Shown here: positions 36,101 to 47,674 of the stretch, piece by piece | Numbering within the stretch: position 1 is the first letter of the stretch | Layout: the number at the start of each line of letters is the position of its first letter | Origin: Strobilurus pachycystidiatus | Lineage: Eukaryota > Basidiomycota > Agaricomycetes > Agaricales > Physalacriaceae | DNA length: 64,000 nucleotides | Assembly (NCBI GenBank): GCA_019915135.1 | Contig: JAHLMK010000008.1 | Location: 744,001-808,000, forward strand | Direction: 5' to 3' | Program-made: the position numbers and the translations under genes | The notes under the pieces: model-generated | What the model was told of the DNA's origin: nothing | Database searches by the model: none | What the model saw: only the letters and a program-made list of their open reading frames with translations

Positions 36101-38815
36101 TGGCATCGTCAAAGTTTTTATCGACGATTCCCGCCTGGAAGCGTCCCGATTTGGCAGTGTTCTTTCTAGAGTGGATAAATTAGAGATAGATGACGAATAT
36201 AACAGAAAACATACTGGATACTTCGAATAGTACGGCCCCCAAGTTCCTTCTGGAGCATACGATATACGCGCGGAGACATGAGCGCAGTATTAGTGCAGAT
36301 CATGTCCCATGCGGTATCGTACTTCATGTTCTGCAGACCTTTTCCTCGATGAAAGCGATTTTCGATCTCCATGATACCAGTGCAGACACCAACAAATGCA
36401 TCATATCCGTTGTAGCGACCTTTGGATGCACGCCGTGCCAGTGTTAGCCAACGTGATGATTCAGGCTGGAACGGAATGAGTTAAAGAAAGCCATGTTGAT
36501 GATAATCAATGAAGTCTCGTACCATGAGAAGTAGTTCGTGCACGTCCTCATGACGTGCTGATGCTTCGGCAATGATAGGATTTCTGTAGATGCGAGGCGT
36601 GTGTTTCGCATTGGCAGGGTTTGGAGTTGGACGTCGAAGGGCATTCAGAAAAATCTTGTTACGCAGGAGTTGTAGACAAGGGAAGCAAGGACGACGGAAG
36701 GGTGGGTTGGCAAAAGTGGTAACCTTCCGTAGACACTCTGTCGAATGAACAGAAAGAGCTATGTGGTCATTCTCCCAGTCAGCCTCCATTCGTTCAACGT
36801 CTAAGACGCGCTTCTCGAGCTCCTTCGAGTTCTTCTTCTTTCCGAGTTGTGGTTCCCGTTCGATGAGGCGTTCCGTGATTTTTGAGCGATGAGATGCGCC
36901 ACCATACAGGACAACGGTCCGGCGAAGCATAGAACCGATGTTTGGGTTGTCGGCATCGGTGACACCAGGGCATCCATCCGTATGAGAGGTACTCTGTGCC
37001 ACAACTTTCGGAGTCGAGACAACGAGAAAGCTGGTAAGGCCCAACTGACCGGACTTCGCATCCTTCAGACATGCAGCGCCTTTACGATGAGAAGTGAAGT
37101 AGGCTACAGCATTGACTTTGCGCATTGTTATAGGCTTTCGACATCGACCACAGATTACGATCTTCTGGTCTTTGCGGCTGAAATCCGGTCCGTCTGGGTC
37201 GAGTGCGCGTATTTTACGCTGAAAAACCAGGAATTTGGGATCGCTGAACCAAGGAGGATGCGCAGAGGCGATGTGGGACGTTGCCGGTTTCTTCTAAATT
37301 TGAGCCATGAAAATGAGAGGCATAGCTCGATATAGATGAAACGGCGCACCTTTTGCTTGACAAGCCGTAAAGATTCAGTATCTGCGACCAACGTCTCTGC
37401 AATTATCGGCTCCGGTCCCTTCTTCTTCGATGGCTTTGGAGAGGGTGGCGGTGTCTTATACTCGCTGTCCGATACTTCAGGATCACTCGAAGAGGTTGCG
37501 AAAGCAATATATTCAGCCTCAGCGTAAGCTTGAATGCGCCGCTGCTTCTGTTCGAAGTGTGTCTTGGTAGACTCGGCATGGTGGTCGAGGTCGAAGGACG
37601 TAATTGCCTTTTCAGTCTCCGAGGCATCAACCACCTGTTGATCATTAACGGCCATGATCTTGGCCTACACGATGATCTTGCGCTTACCTCCGTTGTCTCT
37701 GCGTCCTTCTTGCAGCTACCAGGCGACACACACGAAATGAAGAACTCCACTCGCGTACGAAACGGCTTTGCTGGATCCCACTCCGGAAATGATGGACAGA
37801 CCCGATGTCGAACGCCGGACCCAAGAGCAATGCCGCATGAGAAATTGTCGAGCTGCTGAGCAATCTCAATCTGAAACTCGTCGTCGTTGGCCTGAAAGCG
37901 GATGTCGGGGAAATATCTCTGTAACCAGCGATGCAGGGAGAGGTATATATGATGCAGGTGCGACATCGAGACCTTTAGCTTGCTGTCGCCCATCAAAATA
38001 CAGTGTCTCTCTGTATCGACTTCAAACCAGAGCCAATGTAGGAACGGTATATTCCATGGGATAGTGAGTGTCTTGACGCGGCCCTCTGCCAACTCTCGAC
38101 CCCAGTACGCTGGCCTGATCCCTTCTGTACCATGTGTGAGTGTCTGGCAAAGGGTAGCCTCGGCGATCTGGATAGACTTGGGAGCGCCTCTCGCGGCCAT
38201 ATCCTCTCGGACAACATCCAAGATGCAGTCAACCGCATCGCCAGTCATCCATTCCTTGGAAAGCATGACATGCGCGAGATGTCGAACTGGAACAGCGCCG
38301 CGCTGACGAGTTCGCAACCCGGCCTGCCAAGGTGAGTTTTCTATCGCATCTATCGCTCTCTTCACTAGCTGCGGCTCCCATCCCTCAGCGTCTCCCTGCG
38401 TTTGAACCCAGGCCAGTTTCTCGTACCAGAAGGACCGATTCTCGATGAGGCGGTTGCCCCACTTCCATGCCCGGACAATCCAAAGTGGAAGAAGTGTGTC
38501 CTCTTTGATTGGATGTTGAACCGAATGCTGATCTTTTTGTAGTGCTTCTCGCAGGAGATCGTCCAATATTCGGCATGTGCGCGGCGAGGGAAGGATGAGG
38601 GCAGCAATGGTGGTGGGTATGTCGTTTTGCGTGAAGTTCTCCGAGGAGCTAAACCACTGGAAGCCCTGGAGGGTGATTTTTCGGCTCCCTGGCTGCTTGG
38701 GAAACGGAAGGGCGAGGAATGCCTTGACCGTCATCTGCGAGTCCGGCTTGAGAGCTGCCAAGAAGGCAGGTGGAGGCTGCAGCATCTCCAGCTCCAGGTC
38801 AAAATCACGGTCCAT
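33102..38815 (-). CDS. Transposon protein: Ulp1-like protease domain joined to transposase
   Basis: From MDRDFDLELEMLQPPPA (ATG 38815) the first exon encodes a C48/Ulp1-like domain: His in PFLHWLWFEVD (about residue 261), Asp in LMGDSK, Gln and Cys in AQQLDNFSCGI (Cys about 326). Phase-0 introns join this to a Pro/Ser linker (TPPPSPKPSKKKG), a zinc-type segment CGRCRKPITM...HRKGAAC, and the transposase: ENRFHRGKG, GGLVLAADDTKLS (first acid), WLLIIPLPGVAPKLLATLP, LSYDVDG (second acid), SGARVLALG and WLHSTEVVEHFFGCAR (candidate Glu). The tail has a coiled, charged stretch and ends RKRQKT, a nuclear-type signal. I recall this transposase type as common in Agaricomycetes. No disabling stop was seen; acid-triad roles are inferred. 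Confidence 0.8.
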
Positions 38816-39260
38816 CCCTAGCTGTCCTCGAGTGTTGCGTTGACGGTCGTAGATGCGGAGATTACAGTATGGGTGCTGGCTTGGAGTTGTAGGAGCATAA
38901 ATTTATTTTGAGCCACGTGTCTCTTGTGTCCAAATTGGGAGCGTCTGGGAACAGTTGGAGCAATCGGAAATACGAAACTTGAGTAATTTGACTATGAATT
39001 TTAGTGGCGAGTCGCAATTGACGCGCTTTGACAACGTCTTGACATGCTCGAAGCCCAGTTGAAGCCTCTTGAAACTCTTGGGTTAGGGTTGTTCAGCCCT
39101 GCTCTGGCAGGTCTAGATTTGGCCCTTCCGGCATGATAGTTCGTACTTGTACGGTCATCATTTGGCCCAACTCGGCATCGCACATATGGTCACAAAAGTG
39201 GTCAAATTTGGCTCCAGGGATCGGAGTCAGATTCCAAAATCGCTCCGATTTGGCTCTTTT

Positions 39261-39294
39261 GGATCGGAGTTGGTACCGTATTATCAGGGGGCCT
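39261..39294 (-). repeat. Right terminal inverted repeat
   Basis: Read on the minus strand it begins AGGCCCCCTG and ends CCAACTCCGATCC, pairing with the left repeat. Confidence 0.85.
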
Positions 39295-39302
39295 GGAATA
39301 CC
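39295..39302. repeat. Target-site duplication, right copy
   Basis: GGAATACC, identical to 32891-32898. Confidence 0.9.
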
Positions 39303-39869
39303 GCTCGCAAGCGGTCACGGAGAACAGGGTCTCGCCGGAATCCTCCAAGATCATACAGCGTCATGAGCGGCCGATCGTCTCTGCGCGCACGGGGGACGGG
39401 AATTGCAAGGTGCGCGACGTGTGCCCTGACAGACGCGTCCGAACACGGGATTTCACTTTCCCAAATGTCCGTCAGCGGAAATCGGTCAACAGAGAGCGCC
39501 TTTTGGCACTCTGACTTGAAATAGTCGAGGGTGGTCAGAGTATCTACAGCCTGGGGAAGGTCCCGCCAATGATGTTTGCGTAGGGTGTTTGTCAACAGGG
39601 CTACACAACTATGTGATTAGTTTGGGGCTGAAGGGTAGCTTGTAAAAAAGCTCACATGTTCCTTCCAACAGTTGCAGCTTCCTCCTTGTGAAACATTCCT
39701 CGAGTAGCCAATATTTAAACGGATGTTGCCTGAGAAATTGGAGACAGCCGTCGACATCTTGCACAATGTCTTCTTCATCCACAGTGGCACGGAGTCTGGA
39801 CAGAAGACGAGAAGCGCTCTCCATGTTGAAGGGGTCAAACTCGCTGTAGAATTTGGTATCGACCTGCAT
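39295..39869 (-). pseudogene. P-loop NTPase gene, 5' part, cut by transposon
   Basis: ATG 39869 begins MQVDTKFYSEFDPFNMESAS. One intron (GTGAGC...GTGTAG) joins exon 1 to KHHWRDLPQAVDTL, and the exon continues through MTLYDLGGFRRDPVLRD to the insertion point. There the frame enters the element and stops after a few codons. This N-terminal region matches residues 1-190 of the intact paralog (HPFKYWLL, KLHLLEGT-like, LAIPVP, DRPLMTLYDLGGFR). If transcribed it would give only the domain before the NTPase. The rest of the gene is at 30506-32898. Confidence 0.85.
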
Positions 39870-40495
39870 GTTGGTGACGCGAGAAGATAACCTGAATCGA
39901 AAACGAACGTCACACGAATTTCCTTGCGTACTAGCATGGACATTCCCATACGTCGAAATAAGGAAATTGTGTGATCCGGTGCTTTGCCGCGCGATGCCTT
40001 CTCCAAGCCGAATATCAAAAGAAATTTACTCCTATCTTCCCACGCCGGCTTGGACGATGGACGCAATGGCAGACGCCCCCCGGCGGCGGCACCTACCGGA
40101 AGTCAACTGCGCCCCGCGGCGCCCTGGCTTTACATGTTCAATGGCCACGATCATCAGCGCAGCGAACCATTCGTTCTCAAGCACCCTCAACCATCCGTTC
40201 GGAGGCGGTCTCACAATGCTCGATAATGTCTCGCATCCAGGTTGATCAACAACGACGCCATGTTCTTTTTCGACGGTTCGCATCTGGAGTCGTATCTTCA
40301 GTTCCTCACAAACGATCATATTGCCCACTTACTTTTTGCATACCTCGGGCGTATTTTTGACCCCATCCGATGTTCACCACCGCCACCGCCACTGCGTCTG
40401 CAAGTCTCTGGCTCCGGGCCGATTAGCCGAAATGATGGGATTCGTGTGAAGTTCGTATCAGGTTCGTATTCTGATCCAGGTTAGCGTCTCCCGTC
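39870..40495. promoter_or_regulatory. Shared divergent promoter region of the paralogous NTPase genes
   Basis: 626 bp separate the head-to-head start codons. No gene or symmetric element is recognised, so the two promoters appear to have diverged from each other. Confidence 0.45.
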
Positions 40496-43400
40496 ATGTC
40501 CAGCGCCACCATACTGGTGGACGACAATTGGTATACCCAATTCTACCCCTTGAATGTGGAGAAGGCCTCTCGGCTTTTGGCCGCACTTCGTGCGAGTGCC
40601 AACTCGGACCTCGATCGCGATGCCGATGTCTGTCTTCAAATGCTGAGGAAGCATCCGTTCAAGTACTGGCTACTCGGTCAATGCTTCGAACGGAAGAAGC
40701 TACATCTCCTAGAAGGAACATGTGAGTGACTGAAAATCTGGTGGCTTTGTCTACGATTGACATGCTTCCCAGCTTTTTTAACAGCTTCTCCGCGTATGCA
40801 TCATTGGCGCGAGCTTCCCCACGCGACCGAAACTCTATCTATCCTTGCCTCCTTGAAGACAGAATTTCGCAAAGCTCTATCTTCTGGCCGTTTTCCACCA
40901 GCACGTATCTATGAAAACAGCCCGCCGTCCACAGACGCATCTATTCCAACATTCATCAAGGACCTTGCTATCCCCGTTCCCTCTCATCGCAAAAGCGATC
41001 GGCCCCTCATGACCCTGTACGATTTGGGAGGGTTCCGAAAGGATGACGCACTTCGTGCGCGACTACGAGCCATATTTCGACCTAGCGGCCACACGTATGT
41101 CCGCCAAATGACCAAAAATGACCAAAGCTTACCTCCATTGATTCAACTAGGTTACTCGTCAATGTCTCGGGATCCGGGAAGACAAAACTCCTGTATGAAG
41201 GACTTTGTCAGTATTGGGGTCTCTATTTCACTTGCCATGTTGATGAAGGCAATCTGGGATCGGATGAGGTGCCAGCCATGATTCCAACCTTGAGTAACCT
41301 GGAATGGGACTCGAATGCGGATCCTTCTTTCACCTTGCCGCCTGGCGTGGAGCACGAATATATCCTCCTTGTGCTTCGCCGCAAGTTCAGCATAATCCTT
41401 CTTGGACGACTCTTGCAGTTCAAATGTTTTCTCGAGGTTATGTCTGAACTAGGGATCAAGGACAGTGATTGCTTCTCAGCCAAGCGACTCTGGCTCTGTT
41501 ATCAATTAGATGAGACTCTCATCAACCCAAACCTCGGCACACCTCTCGTGAAAGTCCCAGGCCATGTCGAATATTGGTTCACTGACACTGAATTCTTCGA
41601 CAAAGCTATCCGGGACACGTTGACAGAGGCATTCGAGCTCATGGCTTCTCTCTCATCCGAGCCACTTTTCGTTGCGCTCGATGAGGCTAACGTAGCAACC
41701 CAACCTATCCAGGGTGCTCATGATGCGGCTCGGAGCCCAATATTGAAGGACATTCTGCGGGTGTGGCAGGCGAATGTCCAGGACTTCAGCGTTAGCTTTG
41801 TTGTCGCAGGGACGGAGATCAATCGAGATGCTTTCGTTGGCGATCCAGAATGGGCGGATTATCACCGAACGTCGAACACCGGGAACTTTCTGGAGGATTC
41901 AATGCGCCACAAGGCCTACGTCGAGAATCTGCTTCCTAAAGCACTCCGTGAAAGTCCTTCGGGTATCAATCTCGTGCGTCGCATAATGCTCTGGCTACCA
42001 GCACGGTGAGATGATTCCAATTCGAAGCATCGTGAGCTGACATCACTTTAAGGCATCGATTCACGGCCATGTTCATGACTGAACTAGTGCGACAGAACTT
42101 TAACAAACCTCACAAATGTTTCAATACTCTCTTACATTCGTTCACTGGTGGGTTTACGGCACTCGACGTGGCGGACATGGGCGAGGATGGTGATCTTGAA
42201 AAACGGATCTCTAACCTAGAGCGTCCAACTGTTCGGGATGCTCGTATGCTTATTTTGTTTTCATTAGCCGTGCATCATTCTGATGCATCTCTCAGGGTAT
42301 GCCTCGACAATCGCAGCAATACATGATGCCCTAGTGAATTGTTTAGTGAATGGCGATCGCCCTCTGGTTTATGGTCCCGGATGGACTGATGTTGTCTCTG
42401 ACGGTCACGGCCGCTTTATAGACACAGACGCAGAGGAGGTGTCCATCGACGAACCGATGATGCTGCTCATTGGTGTTAGATGTTTTGTCGAGGAAACAAA
42501 ACCCTTGACGGATCTCACTCACTACATGGACTCGTCGCTACTACCCTACCGACAGCCATTCACTACACTCTCCATGGTAGCCCTCGTTCTGTCTCACGCG
42601 ATCTCTTCGGGATGCTCTCGTTCACTCTCCGAGATATTATCCTTCCAAGGCACACTCCCATCCTGGGCCCGGCAAAAAGTTCAATTGGTCTCACTCACAG
42701 GAATAAACTCTCGCGCAAGGGTGAAACGCCGCCCTTACAATTATCAACCAGGTATACACTTGAGGCTTTGCACCGTGACTGAAAGTCCCTCGGCTGTCGC
42801 GGATTGGATGTCCCAGGTGGACGCTAGTGTTTTCTGTATCTACCTAGGAGCCGACAGAACCTCACCGACGCTGCTATTTGCTCTGGAGCTGAATGACAAA
42901 TCCACCATGTGGATAGCTCTCCAGGTTGCTCTACCAGAGGTGGACACTACTACGAATGGGACCAACCAGAAAGATCTTGACGCTATCCATCAGCACAAGC
43001 TTGAGGCTCTACTTCCGTCGCAAATCTTCCCAACTCATGTGAGATCAGCCTGGTCATATTCTCGTTGGCGCCTAAATGCTTACTTTGTCATTCAGGGAGG
43101 GCAAACAACCTCGCGTAGAGCGACTCGAAGTGCTTCTGCAAAGGTATGACGGTCACGCTTTGAGCTCAACGCTATCTTGAGCACCCACTAGAAAGCTACA
43201 TCTGCACAGATGTCAACAGCGCCTTGCGATATCCTACGGGACCTCCCAAGTCGACGCTCTGACCTTGGTGCGCATTCCCTTTTGAGAGTTCTGGCTCCCA
43301 TGTACCCTACGAATCTACCAAACCTCAAGACTTCAAGCTCTTCACCACGGCAGGAGCCATTCGCCTTCCTGAACTTCGAAGCAGTCAGTGCAATCTCAGC

Positions 43401-43521
43401 AGAAGTGTCCTCTCTCGACATAGAGAAGGATGTTGCCGCCCATCTCATGCAAACTTCTATCACACAGCCGACAGTGAATGACTCAGGTCGCAAGAAGGCC
43501 AAGAAACGCCGATTAGTATAA
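40496..43521 (+). CDS. P-loop NTPase with C-terminal nuclear-type signal, intact paralog
   Basis: From MSSATILVDDNWYTQFYPLN (ATG 40496) the N-terminal domain shows HPFKYWLLGQCFERKKLHLL and DRPLMTLYDLGGFRKDD. An intron (GTATGT...AACTAG) leads to the NTPase: Walker A NVSGSGKTKLLYEGL, Walker B SSEPLFVALDEAN, sensor-like SFVVAGTEINRDAF. A post-NTPase segment (RLVRR-type LVRRIMLWLPAR, then FNKPHKCFN) precedes a domain ending with TLLFALELNDKSTMWIALQ, and the C-terminus is RKKAKKRRLV. Overall about 890 residues in seven or so exons. The architecture (leader, STAND/AAA-like NTPase, variable C-terminus, nuclear-type signal) recalls Crinkler/RHS-like effectors of fungi and protists, but I could not match the C-terminal domain to a known enzyme. 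It could instead be an innate-immunity or transposon-derived protein. Confidence 0.8.
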
Positions 43522-44503
43522 TGTACGAACATCGGTCGGCATGTCGGTCGGCGGCGTCGAGCGGTCCAGCTCAGGTTTCCCCGATGCCAATTCGGAGGGT
43601 TTAAGCGGCGCAACAGCTTGATGCCGTTCTCATCCAACAGAAATGTTGCATTTAAGCGAAAAGCCAGCCCATCTTCTGGGACCATCGATCGCTCGCTCGA
43701 CGAGAGAGGCTTTAGGGAGGGTAGCATCGACCTTCATGGAGCTGCCGTCCATGTCGAGGGATAGGTTTGTGGCAAGTAATGACATACCAGTAAGTAAAGC
43801 CAGACACGATCAAATAGAATCGGGGAGTCCGTCGTACATGTTTGCGCAGGGACAGTGGGGACGCGTCCACCCACAAGTATTTCAACAGGCTATTGTTCAG
43901 TCTGTGGCAAATTTGATGATACAGTTGTATATGAACTGAGACTGGGGCTGGGCGTGAGCGCTTAGAGAAGAAATCGTCCCTGAACGCGTCAAACACTGTG
44001 GCTGGAGGCAAAGTGAAAGTTCCGGTCCTAGCTTCCGCCGGTCTGCCATCAACGTTAGATGGCCAATGAGTCTGACGCGTCTTGGAGCGCGTAACGCGAG
44101 TCTTGGGACTAAGAGCAATCGCAACGCGTTATTGAGCGAGGCAGGGAAAGGGAGAGCCTCAGAAAGAGTCCAACGAACAGTAACTGTCAGCCAGACGGCT
44201 CTCAGAAATTCAAACACCGCAGGCAGGCCGAGCGAGCCAGCCAGGCAACTTTGCGTATGTCGAGTGTATGCCGATGGTTATGTGGCCTTCCTCTGAGAGT
44301 CGACATCTGCTTGAGCAACGTTCTGCGTCTCGCGGAGCTTATCTTCTAGTCCGCAACACTCTGGAGAGCTCACAGATGGAATCCGGATCACCCATCCCGG
44401 CGCAATTCAATTGGGCGCAAGTTTGGCAGATTGTCTTGGACTCCGACTCTTGGCCGCTCTGGATCCATAGACTTGGGCGTCTTACTTACCTGCTACCATC
44501 ATC
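43522..44503. other. Intergenic with unsupported open frames
   Basis: Overlapping minus-strand frames (43645-44217) include GTFTLPPATVFDAFRDD-like and KVDATLPKASLVERAIDGP-like stretches that could be exons of a small gene, but I found no consistent splice chain. Left unannotated. Confidence 0.35.
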
Positions 44504-45699
44504 ATGACCCCCAAACCACCTCAATTGAAACGCTCTCTCAGTACTACGAGTCCCTTGGACAAACAGTCTGCGGACACACCTCTAAAGAGGCAGCGGACAT
44601 GCAAAGTTGTCAAGAAGGAGGAGGACGACTCGGAAGTAGAGATACTGGACGAGAAGGTGTGTTCTCATGTCCAACCAGCGAAACGTGCTCTCATTTCTCC
44701 TCGGCGCATTTCTAGCTCGACCACACCAATGCATCTACGCTTAACACACCTAGGCATATCAGGCGCAGGACTCCCGTCATTGAGATTACCGACGATGACG
44801 ACGACTACCAGCCTACATTCGTTTCGCCCTCGAAGAGCAGCAGGAAAGGTAAAGATTCCTCTGCGTCACCCAAGAAGCCGAAAAGCAAGAGCTTTGTTGT
44901 CGACGCGACTGGGGATGATGACACCAAGACTAACCATCCTGTGCAATCTTCCTCTTCCGCGGGAACTCCGAAGAAAGGCACAGACTCCACGGCTAACGCT
45001 CAGTCCAAGGCTAAGAAGCCCACCGTCTCGCGCGCTGTCAAAGCGCAGCGCACAGCGGATTGGAGGAGATGGTGCGAAGATCATGTTTGGGAGCCGGTAC
45101 ATTACCAGCCTGTCATAGGCTGGCAGGTTATGCATAGTGGGGACGGTAAGCACATCGTGATACCGTCTGGCGTTGTCTTCTAAGCCAAGCTTCGATAGCT
45201 GCACACTACTTTCGCCTTGAGAACTATGATCTGAACACAGTCCCCCACTATAACTTTCCGAACACGTATAATCCAAAGTGTCCCGGGCGCGCCTATCGAT
45301 ACACACTCCTGCTCAACCTTGCATATCGCAAAGCGACTGCTCTGAGTGGGCTTGCCGGCTCCCTAGATCCCCCTGGTGCGCCTACGGAGACGACGATGTT
45401 GGCTGAAGGTAAGAGGATTTACGAAGCGGAGTACGTCCATCCTCTCGGTCTCAAAATTGTCCTACCTCTTGCTGATTCATTGTGTGCCCAGAACGAAAGA
45501 CCTGGAAGATAAATACAAGGCACGACAGGAGAAGAAGAAGAAGGAAGGCAAATTGAAGCCAAACGAGAGGATGACGCGCCCAGGACCAAAGACTTTGAGT
45601 ATTGTACCCGCCAGGCGGCGTACACCTGAACCTTTGTGGACTCGCAGCTGCCCGTGGCCGGGTTGTATGTGTGACGATCTTGATTTTGATTATGCGTAG
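44504..45699 (+). CDS. Uncharacterised family X protein, copy 2, with SUMO-interacting-like motifs
   Basis: MTPKPPQLKRSLSTTS starts at ATG 44504. The first exon ends in an acidic DDSEVEILDEK and, after an intron using the GTGTTC donor, continues to RRTPVIEITDDDDD. Both are hydrophobic cores beside acids, the SUMO-interacting pattern. A Lys/Ser-rich linker leads to the family core KAQRTADWRRWCEDHVW and VIGWQVMHSGDG, an intron, YFRLENYDLNTVPHYNF and LAYRKATALSGLAGSLDPPG, another intron, then ERMTRPGPKTLSIVPARR and a Cys-rich end CPWPGCMCDDLDFDYA. Core introns sit at the same places as in copies 1 and 3. The product is probably nuclear. Function unknown. Confidence 0.72.
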
Positions 45700-45947
45700 A
45701 AATCTTGGAATGCACATAGCATCTTGAATCAATGTCACCATCCTTCTTGCCACTGCCAAAGGATTACTACTCACTTGGCTTGGTAACGTACATGTTGAAT
45801 CAAGTGGAGTTATGATATGCTCTCCTTCCGAAACTACTCGTTCACGAGAAAATATAAGTGTCTGTCCTCCACGGGCTCCACCGTCCGATTGCCAGTTTGA
45901 GTGAAATATTGATGCTGATGCAGTATGCCTACAGTCCGTACGAATTA

Positions 45948-47241
45948 CTAACGAAGCCGCGGCTTCAACAGGACAAGAACTGCGAATACAAATAATAAGA
46001 GAGGATTGAAGATGATCAATGATGCCGCTCCGTCTGATTCTGAGCTCGAGCCTGAGCCAGAACTCGAGCCAGACCCACCGCCAGATCCAGAGGAAGAAGA
46101 GCTGTTACTCGATCCAGACGTTGACGTTTCCGAGAGATTTCGCGGAGCGTATTGAGACGGTACTGTCAACACGACAGAATCAAAGTCTTCGGCGATTGTG
46201 TTAGAACGAGTTGATTTTTCGAATTGCGCAAGAGTTCACCAAAGAACGACTGATTGACACCGGCCAGATTCTCTACTTTGAGCGTGTGTAACGACGAGTC
46301 GAGGTTCGACGCGAAATATTTGATCGTGGGCTGTTGTTCCTCGCAGGTCTGCCCGAACGCCCCTCCACATCCCGACGTCGCGTTGAATGTCTGCGCTGTA
46401 CCATTATCAAGGTAGACGTTGTATTCTCTGTGGTCGTTCTTTTTGTCTCCGAAGAGGTAGATTGCAGAAGCTATTTATTTGATTTACTTCAGTCGACGCG
46501 TGCAAAGTTGATAAAGAACAGCGCCGCACCATGGAAGTCGAAGGTAAACGAAGCGAGGTTGGCATTGGTGTATGTTGACCCGCCTCCGCTAAAGTTTCCA
46601 GAGGTGTTACTGTCCCACTGGCCAGAGTACGTGATTGAGGAATCCGTTTCCTCGAGGGTGGTATTGGTGATCGTAGCGCTATAGGAGGTCCCGGTCAGGA
46701 AACACCAAGGAAGGTGTATATTTATGAACTTACCCAGCAGGAGCCATCTGAACCGTCATACGAAGGAAATCGAATAAGAACGCGTCTCCGCCATGGTCCC
46801 CATCCAGCGCGCCGAGGTTCTTGAGGGTAAGAGTATGGTTCGTGTAGATCAAGTTCTCCGTGCTATAGAGTAGATGAGGCGTCGTGCCGTTCTCCGCCGC
46901 ATATGCCGACAGCGTGGTCTTATTATTATCAATGTCGACCTCGAACGATCCGAAATCCGGACCAGACATGCCGTAGATGTAGATGGCAGGGCCTGCACTC
47001 AAGAGGCTCAACATGGGGCTGCAGGAAGGAGGCAAATGTGTGCACCAGTGAAGTTGAGGCTGATGGACGCGTCGACCTGTTCGGTCCTGTGGTAGGTCCC
47101 TAAGAACCACGGGGTGCTGTCGAGATCGACTTCCGCGCTGAACGTGTCGGGGGTCACCCAAGGCGCTTGGTCGGGAGAGTAAGACAGGATGCTGTCAAAG
47201 TCATCGACCGAGACATTCACGTTGACGGCGGAGACGTCCAT
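45948..47241 (-). CDS. Predicted cell-surface glycoprotein with two jelly-roll-like repeats and membrane anchor
   Basis: MDVSAVNVNVSVDDFDSILS (ATG 47241; ATG 47301 also possible). Two similar halves follow: FTG joined to GPAIYIYGMSGPDFGSFEVD with HTLTLKNLGA, and AIYLFGDKKNDHREYNVYLD with HTLKVENLAG, each a beta-rich module with N-glycosylation sites (NVSV, NTTL, NLSE). A Gly/Ser-rich stalk (SSSGSGGGSGSSSGS) leads to a hydrophobic segment LIIFNPLLLFVFAVLVLL and a basic tail RLR. The pattern is common among Agaricomycete surface proteins of unknown role; the stretch before the anchor could also be a signal for surface attachment. No signal peptide is clear, which is odd for this topology. Introns use GTGCAC, GTAAGT and GTGAAC donors. 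Confidence 0.7.
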
Positions 47242-47674
47242 GGTCGTGGTAAGAAGACAACCTTGGAGGTAAGGTGGCGGGCGGTACGCCAAGCCCGGCA
47301 TGAAACATTGATCGCGTCGTGACTATTTCCTCCGACTACATATACTTAAGTAAGTAGGCCAAGTCTAAATTGACTGACTTCATGGTCATTCCAAATTGCA
47401 TCGTCAATAGCTATGGTTGAGCTGCAACAAAAAGTCTAATCGCGAAACCTCTCACTGAGAGGTCATGCTAGTCATAGGGCCAGTAACCGCTACTTGGCGC
47501 TGCTAATCACTCTCATCCTGAGCAGGACTGAGCGCCGTCTACGCCTCTTTCGAGAGACGCAGCGGAACCCAAAACCCGTCACCGAGCGGAAAGCTTCTTC
47601 CATAACACGTCAGGCTCTGCGCGAGATGACAGATCGCCCTCACAGCAAGAGAACAACGAATCTCTCTGTTCATC
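47242..47674. other. Short intergenic stretch
   Basis: It lies between the glycoprotein start and the poly(A) polymerase stop, both on the minus strand. No feature beyond the likely glycoprotein promoter. Confidence 0.45.

Larger units (their letters stand above)
32899..39294 (-). mobile_element. 6.4-kb DNA transposon with Ulp1-transposase gene
   Basis: The element is bounded by 34-bp imperfect inverted repeats and an 8-bp duplication GGAATACC. It lies inside an exon of the NTPase gene: the paralog has no break there, and the host reading frame and splice phase continue when the element and one duplication copy are ignored. It contains one large minus-strand gene (33102-38815). Motifs related to CTCCGATCC recur inside both ends, for example at 39219-39228 and near 33024. 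The perfect duplication and an otherwise intact host gene suggest a recent insertion. Assignment to a named superfamily is uncertain; the 8-bp target site and transposase motifs point toward a P/hAT/KDZ-like group. Confidence 0.9.

Noticed and set aside
39853..40360. Genes in the divergent region between the NTPase paralogs
   Set aside because: Frames on both strands overlap each other, lack motifs, and run into the starts of the flanking genes.
44066..44296. Plus-strand small protein
   Set aside because: Arg/Ser-rich translation with no motif; equally open on the opposite strand.
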